Assembly (NCBI RefSeq): GCF_017848315.1
Contig: NZ_JAFKEC010000048.1
Span: forward strand, 1-43,399
DNA length: 43,399 bases
Direction of reading: 5' to 3'
Origin: Pseudomonas palmensis
Lineage (GTDB): Bacteria; Pseudomonadota; Gammaproteobacteria; Pseudomonadales; Pseudomonadaceae
A program made the position numbers and the translations under genes. Below are positions 8,389 to 16,193 of this stretch, one piece after another. A model generated the notes under the pieces. It saw only the letters and a list, made by a program, of their open reading frames with translations. It did not search any database and was not told the origin of the DNA. Position 1 is the first letter of the stretch, and every line of letters begins with the position of its first letter.

Positions 8389-9369
8389 TCAAGGCAGTAC
8401 GGAGACGGGGTACACGGCGTCGGCGACCTTGAGCGGCTTGGGAATCAGGCCCAGGCCCTGGAAGGTGTCCGCCAGCTTCTGCTGTTCGGCCGTGATCTCG
8501 GGGGTGATGGCCACCGCGTTGTAGTTGCGACGCTCGCTGGCCACTTCCAGCACGTCGGCGCCGATACCCAGTTGCGGAGCCAGCAGGGCCGCCACTTCCT
8601 TGGGTTTTGCGTTGGCCCAGTTGCTGACCTTGCCCAGCTCGGTGAAGAAGGTCTTGAGCACACCACGGTTCTCGTCGGCAAAGGCTGGCGAAGACAGGTA
8701 GAAGGTGCGGTTGTTGGTCAGCCCGGTGCCGTCGCGCAGGGTCTTGAGGCCGGGTTGTTTTTCCGCTGCGGCGAGGAAGGGGTCCCACAGGGTCACGGCC
8801 TTGACGCTGCCCGATTGCAGGGCGGCCACGGCATCGGCGGCGTTGTTGACGTAGGCCGGGTCGATGTCCTTGTAGCTCAGGCCGGTGTCCTGCAGGGCCA
8901 CGGCCAGCAGATACTGGGCATTCCAGCCGCGACCGGTGGCCACGCGCTGGCCCTTGAGGGCGGCGATATCGGCGACCTTGTCCTGCTCGCGCACCACAAT
9001 GCCGATGCCGCGCGGGTAGGGCTGTTCGGCGGCCAGGTACACCACCGACTTGCCCGACGCCTGGGCGAACACCGACGGCGCATCGGCGGCGTGCCCCAGG
9101 TCGATGGCGCCGGTGCTCAGGGCCTCGAGCAACTGCGGGCCGGCGGCGAACTCGTACCAGCTGACCTTGATGCCTTGCGGCGCCAGGGCTTTTTCCAGGG
9201 CGCCGGAGCCCTTGAGAATGTTGACGCTGTTGAACTTCTGGTAGCCGATACGCAGGTTCTTGGTTGGCTCGGCGTAGGCGGCCGGGCCAGGCAGTACCAG
9301 GCTGGCGAGCGCGGCAAAGGCACCGCCAAGCAGCACGCGGCGCAGGGTCGAAGGAGGTTTGTTGGACAT
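8389..9369 (-). CDS. Sulfonate-type ABC transporter substrate-binding protein
   Basis: A 326-residue periplasmic binding protein of the SsuA/TauA family. The signal peptide (about 1-33, ending AYAEP) contains an RR pair before its hydrophobic core, so Tat export is conceivable. The mature part shows IGYQKFNSVNILKGSG, EALSTGAIDLGHAADAPSVFAQ, ADIAALKGQRVATGRGWNAQ and AVTLWDPFLAAAE, all characteristic of aliphatic-sulfonate binding proteins. It is the first gene of a two-gene unit with the monooxygenase; no permease or ATPase gene is present, so it must use a transporter encoded elsewhere or an incomplete local set. The upstream region is unusually AT-rich and probably holds its promoter. Confidence 0.9.
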   Translation of the reverse strand: MSNKPPSTLRRVLLGGAFAALASLVLPGPAAYAEPTKNLRIGYQKFNSVNILKGSGALEKALAPQGIKVSWYEFAAGPQLLEALSTGAIDLGHAADAPSVFAQASGKSVVYLAAEQPYPRGIGIVVREQDKVADIAALKGQRVATGRGWNAQYLLAVALQDTGLSYKDIDPAYVNNAADAVAALQSGSVKAVTLWDPFLAAAEKQPGLKTLRDGTGLTNNRTFYLSSPAFADENRGVLKTFFTELGKVSNWANAKPKEVAALLAPQLGIGADVLEVASERRNYNAVAITPEITAEQQKLADTFQGLGLIPKPLKVADAVYPVSVLP

Positions 9370-9424
9370 GGTGAGGGCTCCGCAGGCGGGTTCGTCAGGT
9401 GTTTTCTGGTAGGGCCTGAAAGTA

Positions 9425-9510
9425 AAGGCTGACGCCCGCGGAGTGCAATTTTTTTATTACTTTTAGTTAGAACAAATAGTTATTTTTATATCCTTTTTGA
9501 ATTTATCGGC
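9425..9510 (-). promoter_or_regulatory. AT-rich promoter region of the sulfonate-binding-protein gene
   Basis: An island of very AT-rich sequence (core 9448-9505) in a GC-rich genome, directly upstream of the binding-protein gene read on the minus strand. Such regions commonly carry the promoter and CysB-type activator sites of sulfur-starvation genes; I cannot define the exact boxes. Confidence 0.5.
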
Positions 9511-9526
9511 CGCGCCAGTCGCCCAC

Positions 9527-9555
9527 AAAAAAGCCCCCGACGGGTCGGGGGCTTT
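9527..9555 (-). terminator. Rho-independent terminator of the membrane-protein operon
   Basis: The perfect stem AAGCCCCCGA (9531-9540) / TCGGGGGCTT (9545-9554) with loop CGGG is followed on the minus strand by a run of six T residues. It lies just downstream of the 24-codon gene at 9565 and closes that operon. Confidence 0.9.
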
Positions 9556-9564
9556 GGGTGTGCA

Positions 9565-9639
9565 TCAATGCATGAACAAGGCGATCAGAATGATGATCGG
9601 GATAGGCACACCGAGGAAGAACAGCAGTATCGAGCGCAT
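9565..9639 (-). CDS. 24-residue hydrophobic microprotein
   Basis: The frame reads MRSILLFFLGVPIPIIILIA followed by LFMH and a TGA stop. It would form one transmembrane helix broken by a VPIP kink. Several features support it as a real gene. An AGGAG ribosome site lies 8 bases before the ATG, its start is only 13 bases after the stop of the upstream membrane-protein gene, and a strong terminator begins 10 bases after its own stop. I recall similar tiny hydrophobic frames annotated as hypothetical proteins in proteobacteria. Function unknown; a role with the upstream membrane protein is an inference from operon structure. Confidence 0.75.
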   Translation of the reverse strand: MRSILLFFLGVPIPIIILIALFMH

Positions 9640-9652
9640 GGTGAATCTCCTG

Positions 9653-10576
9653 TCAGAGGGTACGGGCAGTGGTGGGGTCGACGCGCACCGGGTCGGCCGT
9701 CAGGAACACGGCGGCATCACGGCGACGACCACCCCAGATGGCGAACAGGCTGGCGAAGAACGCGCCGCACAGCAGGGCCACGAACATCCACAGCGCAGAG
9801 GCGGCAGCGGCCTTGCGTGCGGCGTCGGCCAGTTGCTTGGCCTCTTCGATGGCCTGGCGGGCTTCGGCGAACACGGTGTCGATGCGCTGTTCGGCTTCTG
9901 CCTGGCTGATCTGGGTGCGCTGGGCAATCACGTTGGCCAGGTAGGTACGGTCTTCGGCGTTCAGCTGGCCGTCGGCCAGGCCACGCACGAAGATGCGCGC
10001 GGCAATGCCGTGGGCCGCGTCATCGGTGACCGCCACCGGGCGTTCGTCACGGAACAGCATGTCGATGAAGTAGGCCGAATCGTCATTGCTCGCCTTGCTG
10101 CTGTTGGCAGCCGCGCCGGCACCGGCTGCAGCCACGCCAGAGGCCGCCATCGCGCCGGCCTGGACGCCGCCGCTCACCACCGAGCTTACCGAACCCACCA
10201 CCAGCACCGCAGTTACCAGCGTGGCAAAGGCCCAGGCCAGGAAACCGTGGGCGGTATCGCGGAAATACACTTCATCGCCATGCAGGTTGGCCCATTTGAC
10301 CCGCAGCCGCCCGGCGATGTAGCCGCCCAGGCCCGAGGCAATGATCTGCGTCAGCGCCAGCCACACGATGCTCGAAATACCCAGTTGCTTGGCCGTGGCG
10401 CCATCACCCGGCCACGGCGAGACAGCCGAGAACCCCAGGCCGAAGCCCAGCACGATAAGGATCAGCGACAGTGCGGCGGCACCGGTGGCACCGGCGAAGA
10501 TGGCCGCCCAGGACACCCCTGAGTGGCTGGAGGTGTCCCCCGCGGGGACGGCGTAGGTATCGGCACTTGTAATCAT
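9653..10576 (-). CDS. Multi-pass membrane protein of unknown function
   Basis: A 307-residue membrane protein. Hydrophobic segments are at about 22-50 (SWAAIFAGATGAAALSLILI), 70-95 (SIVWLALTQIIASGLGGYIA), 112-135 and 268-290. A charged, probably helical coiled region (about 190-265, rich in Ala, Glu and Gln) separates the last two. The SWAAIFAGA opening is shared with proteins sometimes annotated PhnA-like, but nothing here shows an enzymatic site. ATG at 10576 is chosen because GGAG lies 8 bases upstream; an in-frame ATG at 10594 is possible. The 24-residue gene follows 13 bases downstream in the same operon, ahead of a terminator. Confidence 0.8.
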   Translation of the reverse strand: MITSADTYAVPAGDTSSHSGVSWAAIFAGATGAAALSLILIVLGFGLGFSAVSPWPGDGATAKQLGISSIVWLALTQIIASGLGGYIAGRLRVKWANLHGDEVYFRDTAHGFLAWAFATLVTAVLVVGSVSSVVSGGVQAGAMAASGVAAAGAGAAANSSKASNDDSAYFIDMLFRDERPVAVTDDAAHGIAARIFVRGLADGQLNAEDRTYLANVIAQRTQISQAEAEQRIDTVFAEARQAIEEAKQLADAARKAAAASALWMFVALLCGAFFASLFAIWGGRRRDAAVFLTADPVRVDPTTARTL

Positions 10577-10844
10577 TGTTGGTGCTCCAGTCATGAAATG
10601 GGTCTTCCCCCTCCTGTAGAGCAGTTGCTGTGCCAAATGCTACGAAACATTTATCCTTTCAAAATCAATCAGTTGTAAAACCGAACCGTCCTAAGGCCAT
10701 GCAGCCTGCATGAGTGCCCGTTTTGCCTCATGCAAATTGCAACCTTGCGCCCGACGGGGATTCCCCACACCCCGCCTGGTGGCTTACCCTAGCCGCCGGT
10801 TGGCGCCAGTGGGCGTCACGCATTCCTGCCGTTGGAGCTCTAGC

Positions 10845-11132
10845 ATGTATCAAGACACCGCCACCGTGACCGTCAGCGCCGAATACGCAGGCAAGGAGAC
10901 CGAGGCCGTGGACAATGCCAATGTGTTGATCGGGTTGAAGGTCGATGGCGAAACCCGCTTCACGGTCGAGTTCAACGGCAAGCTGGACGCCCCGCAGGAC
11001 CCCACCCACATCTGCGTCACCCTGAGCAACGGCCTGTCCTATCACGGCGAGATCACCGATGGCAGGGCCGATGAAGTGGGTGGCTACATCGCCTTCGACT
11101 GCGACGGCATCGACCCGGCACTGCTTGGCTGA
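10845..11132 (+). CDS. Small acidic protein of unknown function
   Basis: A 95-residue soluble, acidic protein beginning MYQDTATVTVSAEYAGKETE. It looks beta-rich: alternating polar and hydrophobic strands such as TRFTVEFNGKL and THICVTLSNGL, ending in YIAFDCDGIDP. No signal peptide, membrane segment or known catalytic motif is seen. ATG at 10845 has GGAG about 9 bases upstream and marks where coding character starts; a longer in-frame opening from 10710 is low quality. It is divergent from the membrane-protein operon, with 268 bases between them. A strong 12-bp hairpin (11157-11184) follows the stop. Confidence 0.7.
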   Translation: MYQDTATVTVSAEYAGKETEAVDNANVLIGLKVDGETRFTVEFNGKLDAPQDPTHICVTLSNGLSYHGEITDGRADEVGGYIAFDCDGIDPALLG

Positions 11133-11156
11133 TTCGGCCGTTCAGGCCCGGTCAGC

Positions 11157-11184
11157 GGCAGGAGCGCAGCCTTGCGCTCCTGCC
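11157..11184 (+). terminator. Strong hairpin downstream of the small acidic protein gene
   Basis: GGCAGGAGCGCA (11157-11168) and TGCGCTCCTGCC (11173-11184) form a perfect 12-bp stem with a GCCT loop, 24 bases after the stop at 11132. No T-run follows, so it may be a weak terminator or mRNA-stabilising 3' hairpin. Confidence 0.5.
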
Positions 11185-11344
11185 AGAACCCTCCCGCCGG
11201 CTCATCCAGCAAAATAATTGCACTCAAGCTGCATTTTTTTGCGTTGGAGCCCATCCCCGCTTTTGTTCAGACTGCGCGCATCCGAACCCCCGGATTTCCA
11301 TCTCCAGGGACGGAGCCCTTTGCGTATTGCCCCCTCGCGATACA

Positions 11345-11378
11345 AAGCCCCCTCGTCTTGGGCGGGCTTCTTTTATTT
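11345..11378 (+). terminator. Terminator-like hairpin in the leader of the HPP-CBS gene
   Basis: AAGCCC (11345-11350) pairs with GGGCTT (11364-11369), followed by CTTTTATTT. It ends only about 20 bases before the ATG at 11400. It could terminate a short upstream transcript or attenuate the HPP-CBS gene. Several smaller hairpins lie upstream between 11275 and 11340. Confidence 0.5.
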
Positions 11379-11399
11379 CAACAGGTACCAGGTCGTCGC

Positions 11400-12596
11400 A
11401 TGTCCACCCGCCGTCTGAACAACTGGCTCGATCGCTTCATCCCCGCCGCGTTGCATATCCCGCCCAAAGAGTGGCTGCGGGCCGGCCTTGGCGCCGTGCT
11501 CGGCCTGCTGGTGGCCGGCGGACTGTGCAGCGTGCTGTTCGGCAACGCCGTCACCCTGCACCTGATGGCCCCGCTGGCTGCGTCGGCGGTGCTGCTGTTC
11601 GGGGTGTCCTCGGGCGCACTGTCGCAGCCCTGGCCGCTGCTGGGCAGCTACAGCTGCGCGATGCTGGTGGGCCTGGTGCTGCACCACTGGCTGGGCGCGA
11701 GCCTGGTGGTGGTGTGCATGGCGCTGGTGCTGGTGGTGCTGCTGATGTGCCTGCTGCGCTGCCTGCACCCGCCGGGCGCGGCACTGGCGGTCAGCCTGGC
11801 GATGGCCGACCCGTCGCTGGCGAGCCTGGGCGCCCAGGTGGTCGAGCCGGTGCTGCTCAATGCCCTGTGCCTGCTGCTGGTGGCAGTGGTGTACAACCGC
11901 CTGACCGGCGTGCGCTACCCCAAGATCGTCGCCCCGCGGCCCGACCTGCACCGTACCCAGGATGCGCCCGTGAGCGAGCGGGTAGGGGTGAGTGCCGGCG
12001 ACCTGGACCGCGCATTGAATGAACTGGGCGAGTTCGTCGACGTGACCCGTGATGATCTGGAGCGCATCATCCTGGCCACCGAGCGCCATGCCTTGCAGCG
12101 CAGCCTGGGCGGCATGACGGCTGCCCGGGTGATGTCGCGCGACGTGCAGTCCGCCAGCCCGGACACCACGCTTGAGCAAGCCTTCAAGATGCTGGGCGAG
12201 CATCGCCTGAAGATCCTCCCCGTGCTCGACGAGGCGCGCCAGCTGGTGGGTATCGTCAGCGTCGGCGACCTGCTCGATTCGGCAATGGCCGCACGCCGTT
12301 TCAGCTGGCGCGCGCTGTTCGGCCGGCGTCGCCCGGTGCGCCTGGAACAGGTCATGACCAAACCGGTACGCAGCGTGAACAGCGACGAACCGGCGGTGGC
12401 CCTGATCCCGCTGCTGTGCGACCAGGGCCTGCATTGCCTGCCGGTGCTCGAAGCCGGGCAACTGGTCGGGGTGGTCACCCAGACCGACCTGATCGGCGCG
12501 CTGCACCAGCAACTGCTGCAGCGCGAGCAGGCCGGTCTAGATCAGCGGGTCCCAGCGCTGGGACCAGTCACTGTCCCCCGCGACCACGCCGCGTAA
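11400..12596 (+). CDS. HPP-family membrane protein with C-terminal CBS pair
   Basis: A 398-residue protein joining an HPP membrane domain (about 1-190, around six hydrophobic segments, family signature LHPPGAALAV) to two CBS domains (about 240-390; VMSRDVQSASPDTTLEQAF and VMTKPVRSVNSDEPAVALI). CBS pairs sense adenine nucleotides, so activity is probably gated by energy state. HPP proteins have been linked to nitrite or other small-ion transport in plastids and cyanobacteria; the bacterial substrate is uncertain. The start at 11400 fits the family N-terminus. A terminator-like hairpin sits just upstream and a long structured leader precedes it. The 3' end overlaps the convergent LysR gene by 60 bases, across an 18-bp perfect palindrome (12548-12565). 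Confidence 0.85.
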   Translation: MSTRRLNNWLDRFIPAALHIPPKEWLRAGLGAVLGLLVAGGLCSVLFGNAVTLHLMAPLAASAVLLFGVSSGALSQPWPLLGSYSCAMLVGLVLHHWLGASLVVVCMALVLVVLLMCLLRCLHPPGAALAVSLAMADPSLASLGAQVVEPVLLNALCLLLVAVVYNRLTGVRYPKIVAPRPDLHRTQDAPVSERVGVSAGDLDRALNELGEFVDVTRDDLERIILATERHALQRSLGGMTAARVMSRDVQSASPDTTLEQAFKMLGEHRLKILPVLDEARQLVGIVSVGDLLDSAMAARRFSWRALFGRRRPVRLEQVMTKPVRSVNSDEPAVALIPLLCDQGLHCLPVLEAGQLVGVVTQTDLIGALHQQLLQREQAGLDQRVPALGPVTVPRDHAA

Positions 12597-13400
12597 CAGG
12601 CCAAACGCCTGTTGCAGCGCTGCCGAGTCGCGCTCGCGGGCGTACACCAGGTAGGTCGGGTAGGTGAACTCCGGCGCCTGCGGCACCCGTTCGAGCACGC
12701 CGCAGTCCAGGTAGCTCTGCACCACGCGGGCGCGAAAGTAGCCGCTGCCGCCGTGTTCGAGGATGTACTGCAAGGCCATCGGGCCGAGGTTGAAGCTCAA
12801 GGCAGGGCGCGCGTGCTCGGGCAGCGCTGCGTCATGCTGGCGGCGGAACGCCTCGCCCCAGTCGATGTAGATATACGGCTCGGGCTGGCCGGCACGGCGC
12901 ACGCACACCAGCTTCTCTTCCAGCAGTTGCTCCACCTGCACCCCCGGGCCGTACCCCGGCTGGTACACCAGCGCGGCATCCAGCAGGCCCATGTCCAGTT
13001 TGCGCAGCAGCGTGTCGCTGTCGCCCACCTCGCTGCGGATGGCATGGCTGGGCACCTCCTGATGCAGTACGCGAACCCAGTCCAGCAGCAGCGGGTTGCA
13101 CAGGCTGACTTCGCCGCCGATGTGCAGCACCTGGTAGCCGCCGGCGGGCAACGGCAGGTCGCGCCGCGCCGCCTCCCAGGTGTGCACCAGCTGGTTGGCG
13201 TAGGCCACGAAGCCCTTGCCGTCGGCGGTCAGGCTGGCGCCGTTGCGGCTGCGCACGAACAATTGGCAGCCGAGCAACTGCTCGAGCTTCTGCACCCGTG
13301 CGCTGATCGCGGTCTGGGTCACGTGCAGGTGCTCTGCGGCGGCCACCAGGCTGCCGCTGCGCACGATTTCGATGAAGGTACGCGCCAGGTCGATATCCAT
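12537..13400 (-). CDS. LysR-family transcriptional regulator
   Basis: A 287-residue LysR-type regulator. The winged helix-turn-helix at residues 1-60 (RTFIEIVRSGSLVAAAEHLH, then TQTAISARVQKLEQLLG) is intact; the effector domain runs from about 88 to the end. The ATG at 13400 begins the family N-terminus directly. It is divergent from a second LysR gene (13545), with 144 bases between them that include a REP unit. Its 3' end overlaps the HPP-CBS gene. The effector domain does not point to a specific ligand; the position next to the decarboxylase and hydroxylase genes makes aromatic or amine regulation possible but unproven. Confidence 0.88.
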   Translation of the reverse strand: MDIDLARTFIEIVRSGSLVAAAEHLHVTQTAISARVQKLEQLLGCQLFVRSRNGASLTADGKGFVAYANQLVHTWEAARRDLPLPAGGYQVLHIGGEVSLCNPLLLDWVRVLHQEVPSHAIRSEVGDSDTLLRKLDMGLLDAALVYQPGYGPGVQVEQLLEEKLVCVRRAGQPEPYIYIDWGEAFRRQHDAALPEHARPALSFNLGPMALQYILEHGGSGYFRARVVQSYLDCGVLERVPQAPEFTYPTYLVYARERDSAALQQAFGLLRGVVAGDSDWSQRWDPLI

Positions 13401-13447
13401 GGGGGCCTCGTGTTCTACCAGTGCACAGTCTAGAGCTTTCAGTGCCC

Positions 13448-13476
13448 TTGTAGGAGCCGGCCTTGCCGGCGAAGGC
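13448..13476. repeat. GCCGGC-type REP unit
   Basis: Contains GTAGGAGCCGGCCTTGCCGG followed by CGAAGG, the single-unit form of the intergenic palindrome seen repeatedly in this window. It lies in the divergent LysR-LysR spacer. Confidence 0.8.
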
Positions 13477-13544
13477 CACGCAACGGATTTTGCGTCAGGC
13501 ACAAAACCCCTTAGCCTAGGGCGACTACACCGCCGGAGCGCGCC

Positions 13545-14489
13545 TTGAACCCCACCTTCGCCTCGTTGAGCCTTGCGCACCTGCGTACCCTCGACACGCT
13601 GTTGCAGCTCAAGAACCTCAGCCATGCCGCCGAGCGCCTGGGCAGCAGCCAGTCGGTGCTCAGCCGCCAGCTGGCGCACATGCGCGAAGCCTTCGACGAC
13701 CCGCTGCTGGTTCGCCAGGGCCGCGGCTATGTACTCAGCGAACGGGCGCAGGCGCTGGTGCTGCCCCTGCGCCAGGTACTGGGCGAGCTCGACGCCCTGC
13801 GCCAACCCGAGGCCTTCAGCCCGCAGCGCTGCGAGCGGCGATTCTGCCTGGCCGCCTCCGACTACATCGCCGAACACATGCTGCCGTTGCTGGTCAGCCG
13901 CCTGGCCGAGCAGGCGCCGGGGGTGTCGATCGACTACCGCAGCTGGTCGCCGGACCAGTTCGAACGCCTGGCCAGCGGTGAAATCGACCTGGCCACCACG
14001 CTGTTCGACAGCGCCCCGGCCAACCTGCACGGGCGCATGCTCGGCGAGGATCGCGCGGTGTGCCTGATGCACCGCGAACACCCGCTGGCCCGGCACGCCG
14101 AGCTGAGCCAGGATGACTACCTGGCCTGGGGGCACGTGCGCATCTGTGGCGGCGGCGACAAGGACAGCTTCATCGACCGCCACCTGCGCGGCCAGGGCCT
14201 TGCCCGGCGCATCACCCTGCAGGTGCCGTTCTTCTCGGCGGCGGTGCAGGTGGTGTGCGCCAGCCAGACACTGGTCACCGTGCCCGAACACATCGCCCGC
14301 CAGCTCAGCCGCCTGCACCCGGTGGTGTGGTGCCCGCTGGCGTTCGTCGAACACACCCAGCGCTACTGGGTGGTGTGGCACCAGCGCCTGCAGGCTTCGG
14401 CCGAGCACCGCTGGTTTCGTGCGCAGGTGTTCGAGCTGTGGCAGCAGTCGCAGTTCGGCGTCACCGGCAGCTATGTGGATTCGCCATAG
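13545..14489 (+). CDS. LysR-family regulator, likely of the downstream decarboxylase
   Basis: A 314-residue LysR-type regulator with its HTH at about 8-66 (LRTLDTLLQLKNLSHAAERL then SSQSVLSRQLAHMREAFDDP). The start appears to be TTG at 13545, with GGAG 8 bases upstream and no better ATG in frame; a TTG start may limit expression. The effector domain (about 95-300) includes RFCLAASDYIAEHMLP. The gene lies 85 bases before the DOPA-decarboxylase-type gene on the same strand. I recall the same LysR/decarboxylase adjacency in P. putida, supporting a local regulatory role. A 7-bp inverted repeat GCCAGCG/CGCTGGC (14524-14545) in the spacer could be an operator or hairpin. Confidence 0.87.
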   Translation: MNPTFASLSLAHLRTLDTLLQLKNLSHAAERLGSSQSVLSRQLAHMREAFDDPLLVRQGRGYVLSERAQALVLPLRQVLGELDALRQPEAFSPQRCERRFCLAASDYIAEHMLPLLVSRLAEQAPGVSIDYRSWSPDQFERLASGEIDLATTLFDSAPANLHGRMLGEDRAVCLMHREHPLARHAELSQDDYLAWGHVRICGGGDKDSFIDRHLRGQGLARRITLQVPFFSAAVQVVCASQTLVTVPEHIARQLSRLHPVVWCPLAFVEHTQRYWVVWHQRLQASAEHRWFRAQVFELWQQSQFGVTGSYVDSP

Positions 14490-14574
14490 CAGCTATGCGC
14501 GGCGCGGCGTGTTTCAGCGGCCAGCCAGCGCCTAGACTCGCTGGCACTGCAATCACCCCCACAGGAGCCAGCGC

Positions 14575-15987
14575 GTGAGCCCAGAAGAATTTCGCCAGCA
14601 AGGTCACCAACTGATCGACCGCATCGCCGATTACCGTGCCAATGTCGCCAGCCTGCCGGTCATGGCCCAGGTCGAGCCGGGCTACCTGAAGAATGCCTTG
14701 CCCCAGGCCGCGCCGCAGCAGGGCGAACCCTTCGAGCAGATCCTCGCCGACGTGGACCAGCTGGTGATGCCCGGCCTGTCGCACTGGCAGCACCCGGACT
14801 TCTTCGGCTACTTCCCCTCCAACGGCACGCTGTCTTCGGTGCTGGGCGACTTTCTCAGCACCGGCCTGGGCGTGCTCGGCCTGTCGTGGCAGTCGAGCCC
14901 GGCGCTGAGCGAGCTGGAGGAGACCACGGTCGACTGGCTGCGCCAGATGATCGGCCTGTCCGGTGCCTGGAGCGGGGTGATCCAGGACACCGCCTCCAGC
15001 AGCACGCTGGTGGCGCTGATCTGCGCCCGCGAGCGCGCCAGCGACTACGCGCTGGTCAAGGGTGGCCTGCAAGCGCAGGCCCGGCCGCTGATGATCTACA
15101 CCAGCGCCCAGGCCCACAGCTCGGTAGACAAGGCCGCGCTGCTGGCCGGCTTCGGCAAGGACAACATCCGCTACATCGAAGTCGACCAAGCCTTCGCCAT
15201 GCGCCCTGAAGCGCTGGCAGCGGCCATCGAGCAGGACCTTGCCGCAGGGCTGCAACCGTGCGCGGTGGTCGCCACCACCGGCACCACGGCCACCACCGCC
15301 CTCGACCCGCTCGAACCGATCGGCCGCATCGCCCGCGCCCATGGCCTGTGGCTGCATGTGGACTCGGCCATGGCCGGTTCGGCGATGATCCTGCCCGAAT
15401 GCCGCTGGATGTGGACCGGCATCGAGCAGGCCGACTCCATCGTGGTCAATGCGCACAAATGGCTGGGGGTGGCGTTCGACTGCTCGCTGTATTTCGTGCG
15501 TGACCCGCAGCACCTGATCCGTGTGATGAGCACCAACCCCAGCTACCTGCAGTCGGCGGTCGATGGCGAAGTGAAGAACCTGCGCGACTGGGGCATCCCG
15601 CTGGGGCGCAGGTTTCGTGCATTGAAGCTGTGGTTCATGTTGCGCAGCGAAGGCGTGGAAGGCTTGCAGCAACGCCTGCGCCGCGACCTGGGCAATGCTC
15701 GCTGGCTTGAACAGCAGGTAGGTGCGGCCCCGGGCTGGGAGGTGCTGGCGCCGGTGCAGTTGCAGACCCTGTGCATTCGTCACCAGCCTGGCGGGCTGGA
15801 AGGCGAGGCACTGGACCGCCACACCCGCGCCTGGGCCGACCGGCTCAATGCCTCGGGCGCGGCGTATGTGACCCCGGCGACGTTGAACGGGCAGTGGATG
15901 GTGCGGGTGTCGGTGGGCGCGTTGCCCACCGAGCGCGAGCATGTGGCAAGGCTGTGGGAGGGGTTGCAGCAGGTGGTCAAGGGCTGA
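14575..15987 (+). CDS. ddc: PLP-dependent aromatic-L-amino-acid (DOPA-type) decarboxylase
   Basis: Group II PLP decarboxylase of 470 residues, homologous to animal DOPA decarboxylase and to the P. putida enzyme reported as specific for L-DOPA. The product would be dopamine plus CO2. Key features are HWQHPDFFGYFPSN near the N-terminus, ATTGTTATTALDP, HVDSAMAGSAMI with the PLP-contacting Asp, and NAHKWLGV with the Schiff-base lysine at 295. The start is GTG at 14575, preceded by CAGGAG. It is followed by a REP pair and then by a two-component aromatic hydroxylase on the same strand. Specificity for DOPA rather than other aromatic amino acids is by family recall. Confidence 0.9.
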   Translation: MSPEEFRQQGHQLIDRIADYRANVASLPVMAQVEPGYLKNALPQAAPQQGEPFEQILADVDQLVMPGLSHWQHPDFFGYFPSNGTLSSVLGDFLSTGLGVLGLSWQSSPALSELEETTVDWLRQMIGLSGAWSGVIQDTASSSTLVALICARERASDYALVKGGLQAQARPLMIYTSAQAHSSVDKAALLAGFGKDNIRYIEVDQAFAMRPEALAAAIEQDLAAGLQPCAVVATTGTTATTALDPLEPIGRIARAHGLWLHVDSAMAGSAMILPECRWMWTGIEQADSIVVNAHKWLGVAFDCSLYFVRDPQHLIRVMSTNPSYLQSAVDGEVKNLRDWGIPLGRRFRALKLWFMLRSEGVEGLQQRLRRDLGNARWLEQQVGAAPGWEVLAPVQLQTLCIRHQPGGLEGEALDRHTRAWADRLNASGAAYVTPATLNGQWMVRVSVGALPTEREHVARLWEGLQQVVKG

Positions 15988-15996
15988 TCCCTGCGG

Positions 15997-16059
15997 CCCC
16001 TTCGCCGGCAAGGCCGGCTCCTACCGATAGTAGGCGCCGGCCTTGCCGGCGAAGAGGCC
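15997..16059. repeat. BIME: GCCGGC-type REP pair
   Basis: TTCGCCGGCAAGGCCGGC (16001-16018) and its inverted copy GCCGGCCTTGCCGGCGAA (16036-16053) face each other with a short spacer. It separates the decarboxylase from the hydroxylase genes and could form a strong mRNA hairpin. Confidence 0.88.
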
Positions 16060-16193
16060 CATGAAAAGTACAACCTTGCCTCTGGAAGGTGCATTTTCCC
16101 CCCGTCACACCCATCCCATACTGGCCCTGCATCCGCCGCTAGCTGCCCACCTCGCAGCCCGGCCCGGACATCCAATAATAAGCAGGGCCCTCC

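Noticed and set aside
7010..8788. A 592-residue version of the monooxygenase with a 139-residue N-terminal extension
   Set aside because: The extension overlaps the upstream binding-protein gene out of frame, is low-complexity and unlike the family; the start at 8371 opens the conserved N-terminus.
9527..9555. Terminator of a plus-strand transcript
   Set aside because: The T-run lies on the minus-strand side; the plus-strand side is followed by GGGTG and there is no plus-strand gene ending here.
12537..14408. A 623-residue fusion reading through the LysR gene and across its divergent neighbour
   Set aside because: The first 336 residues are the antisense of the second LysR gene; LysR-type sequence starts at the ATG at 13400.
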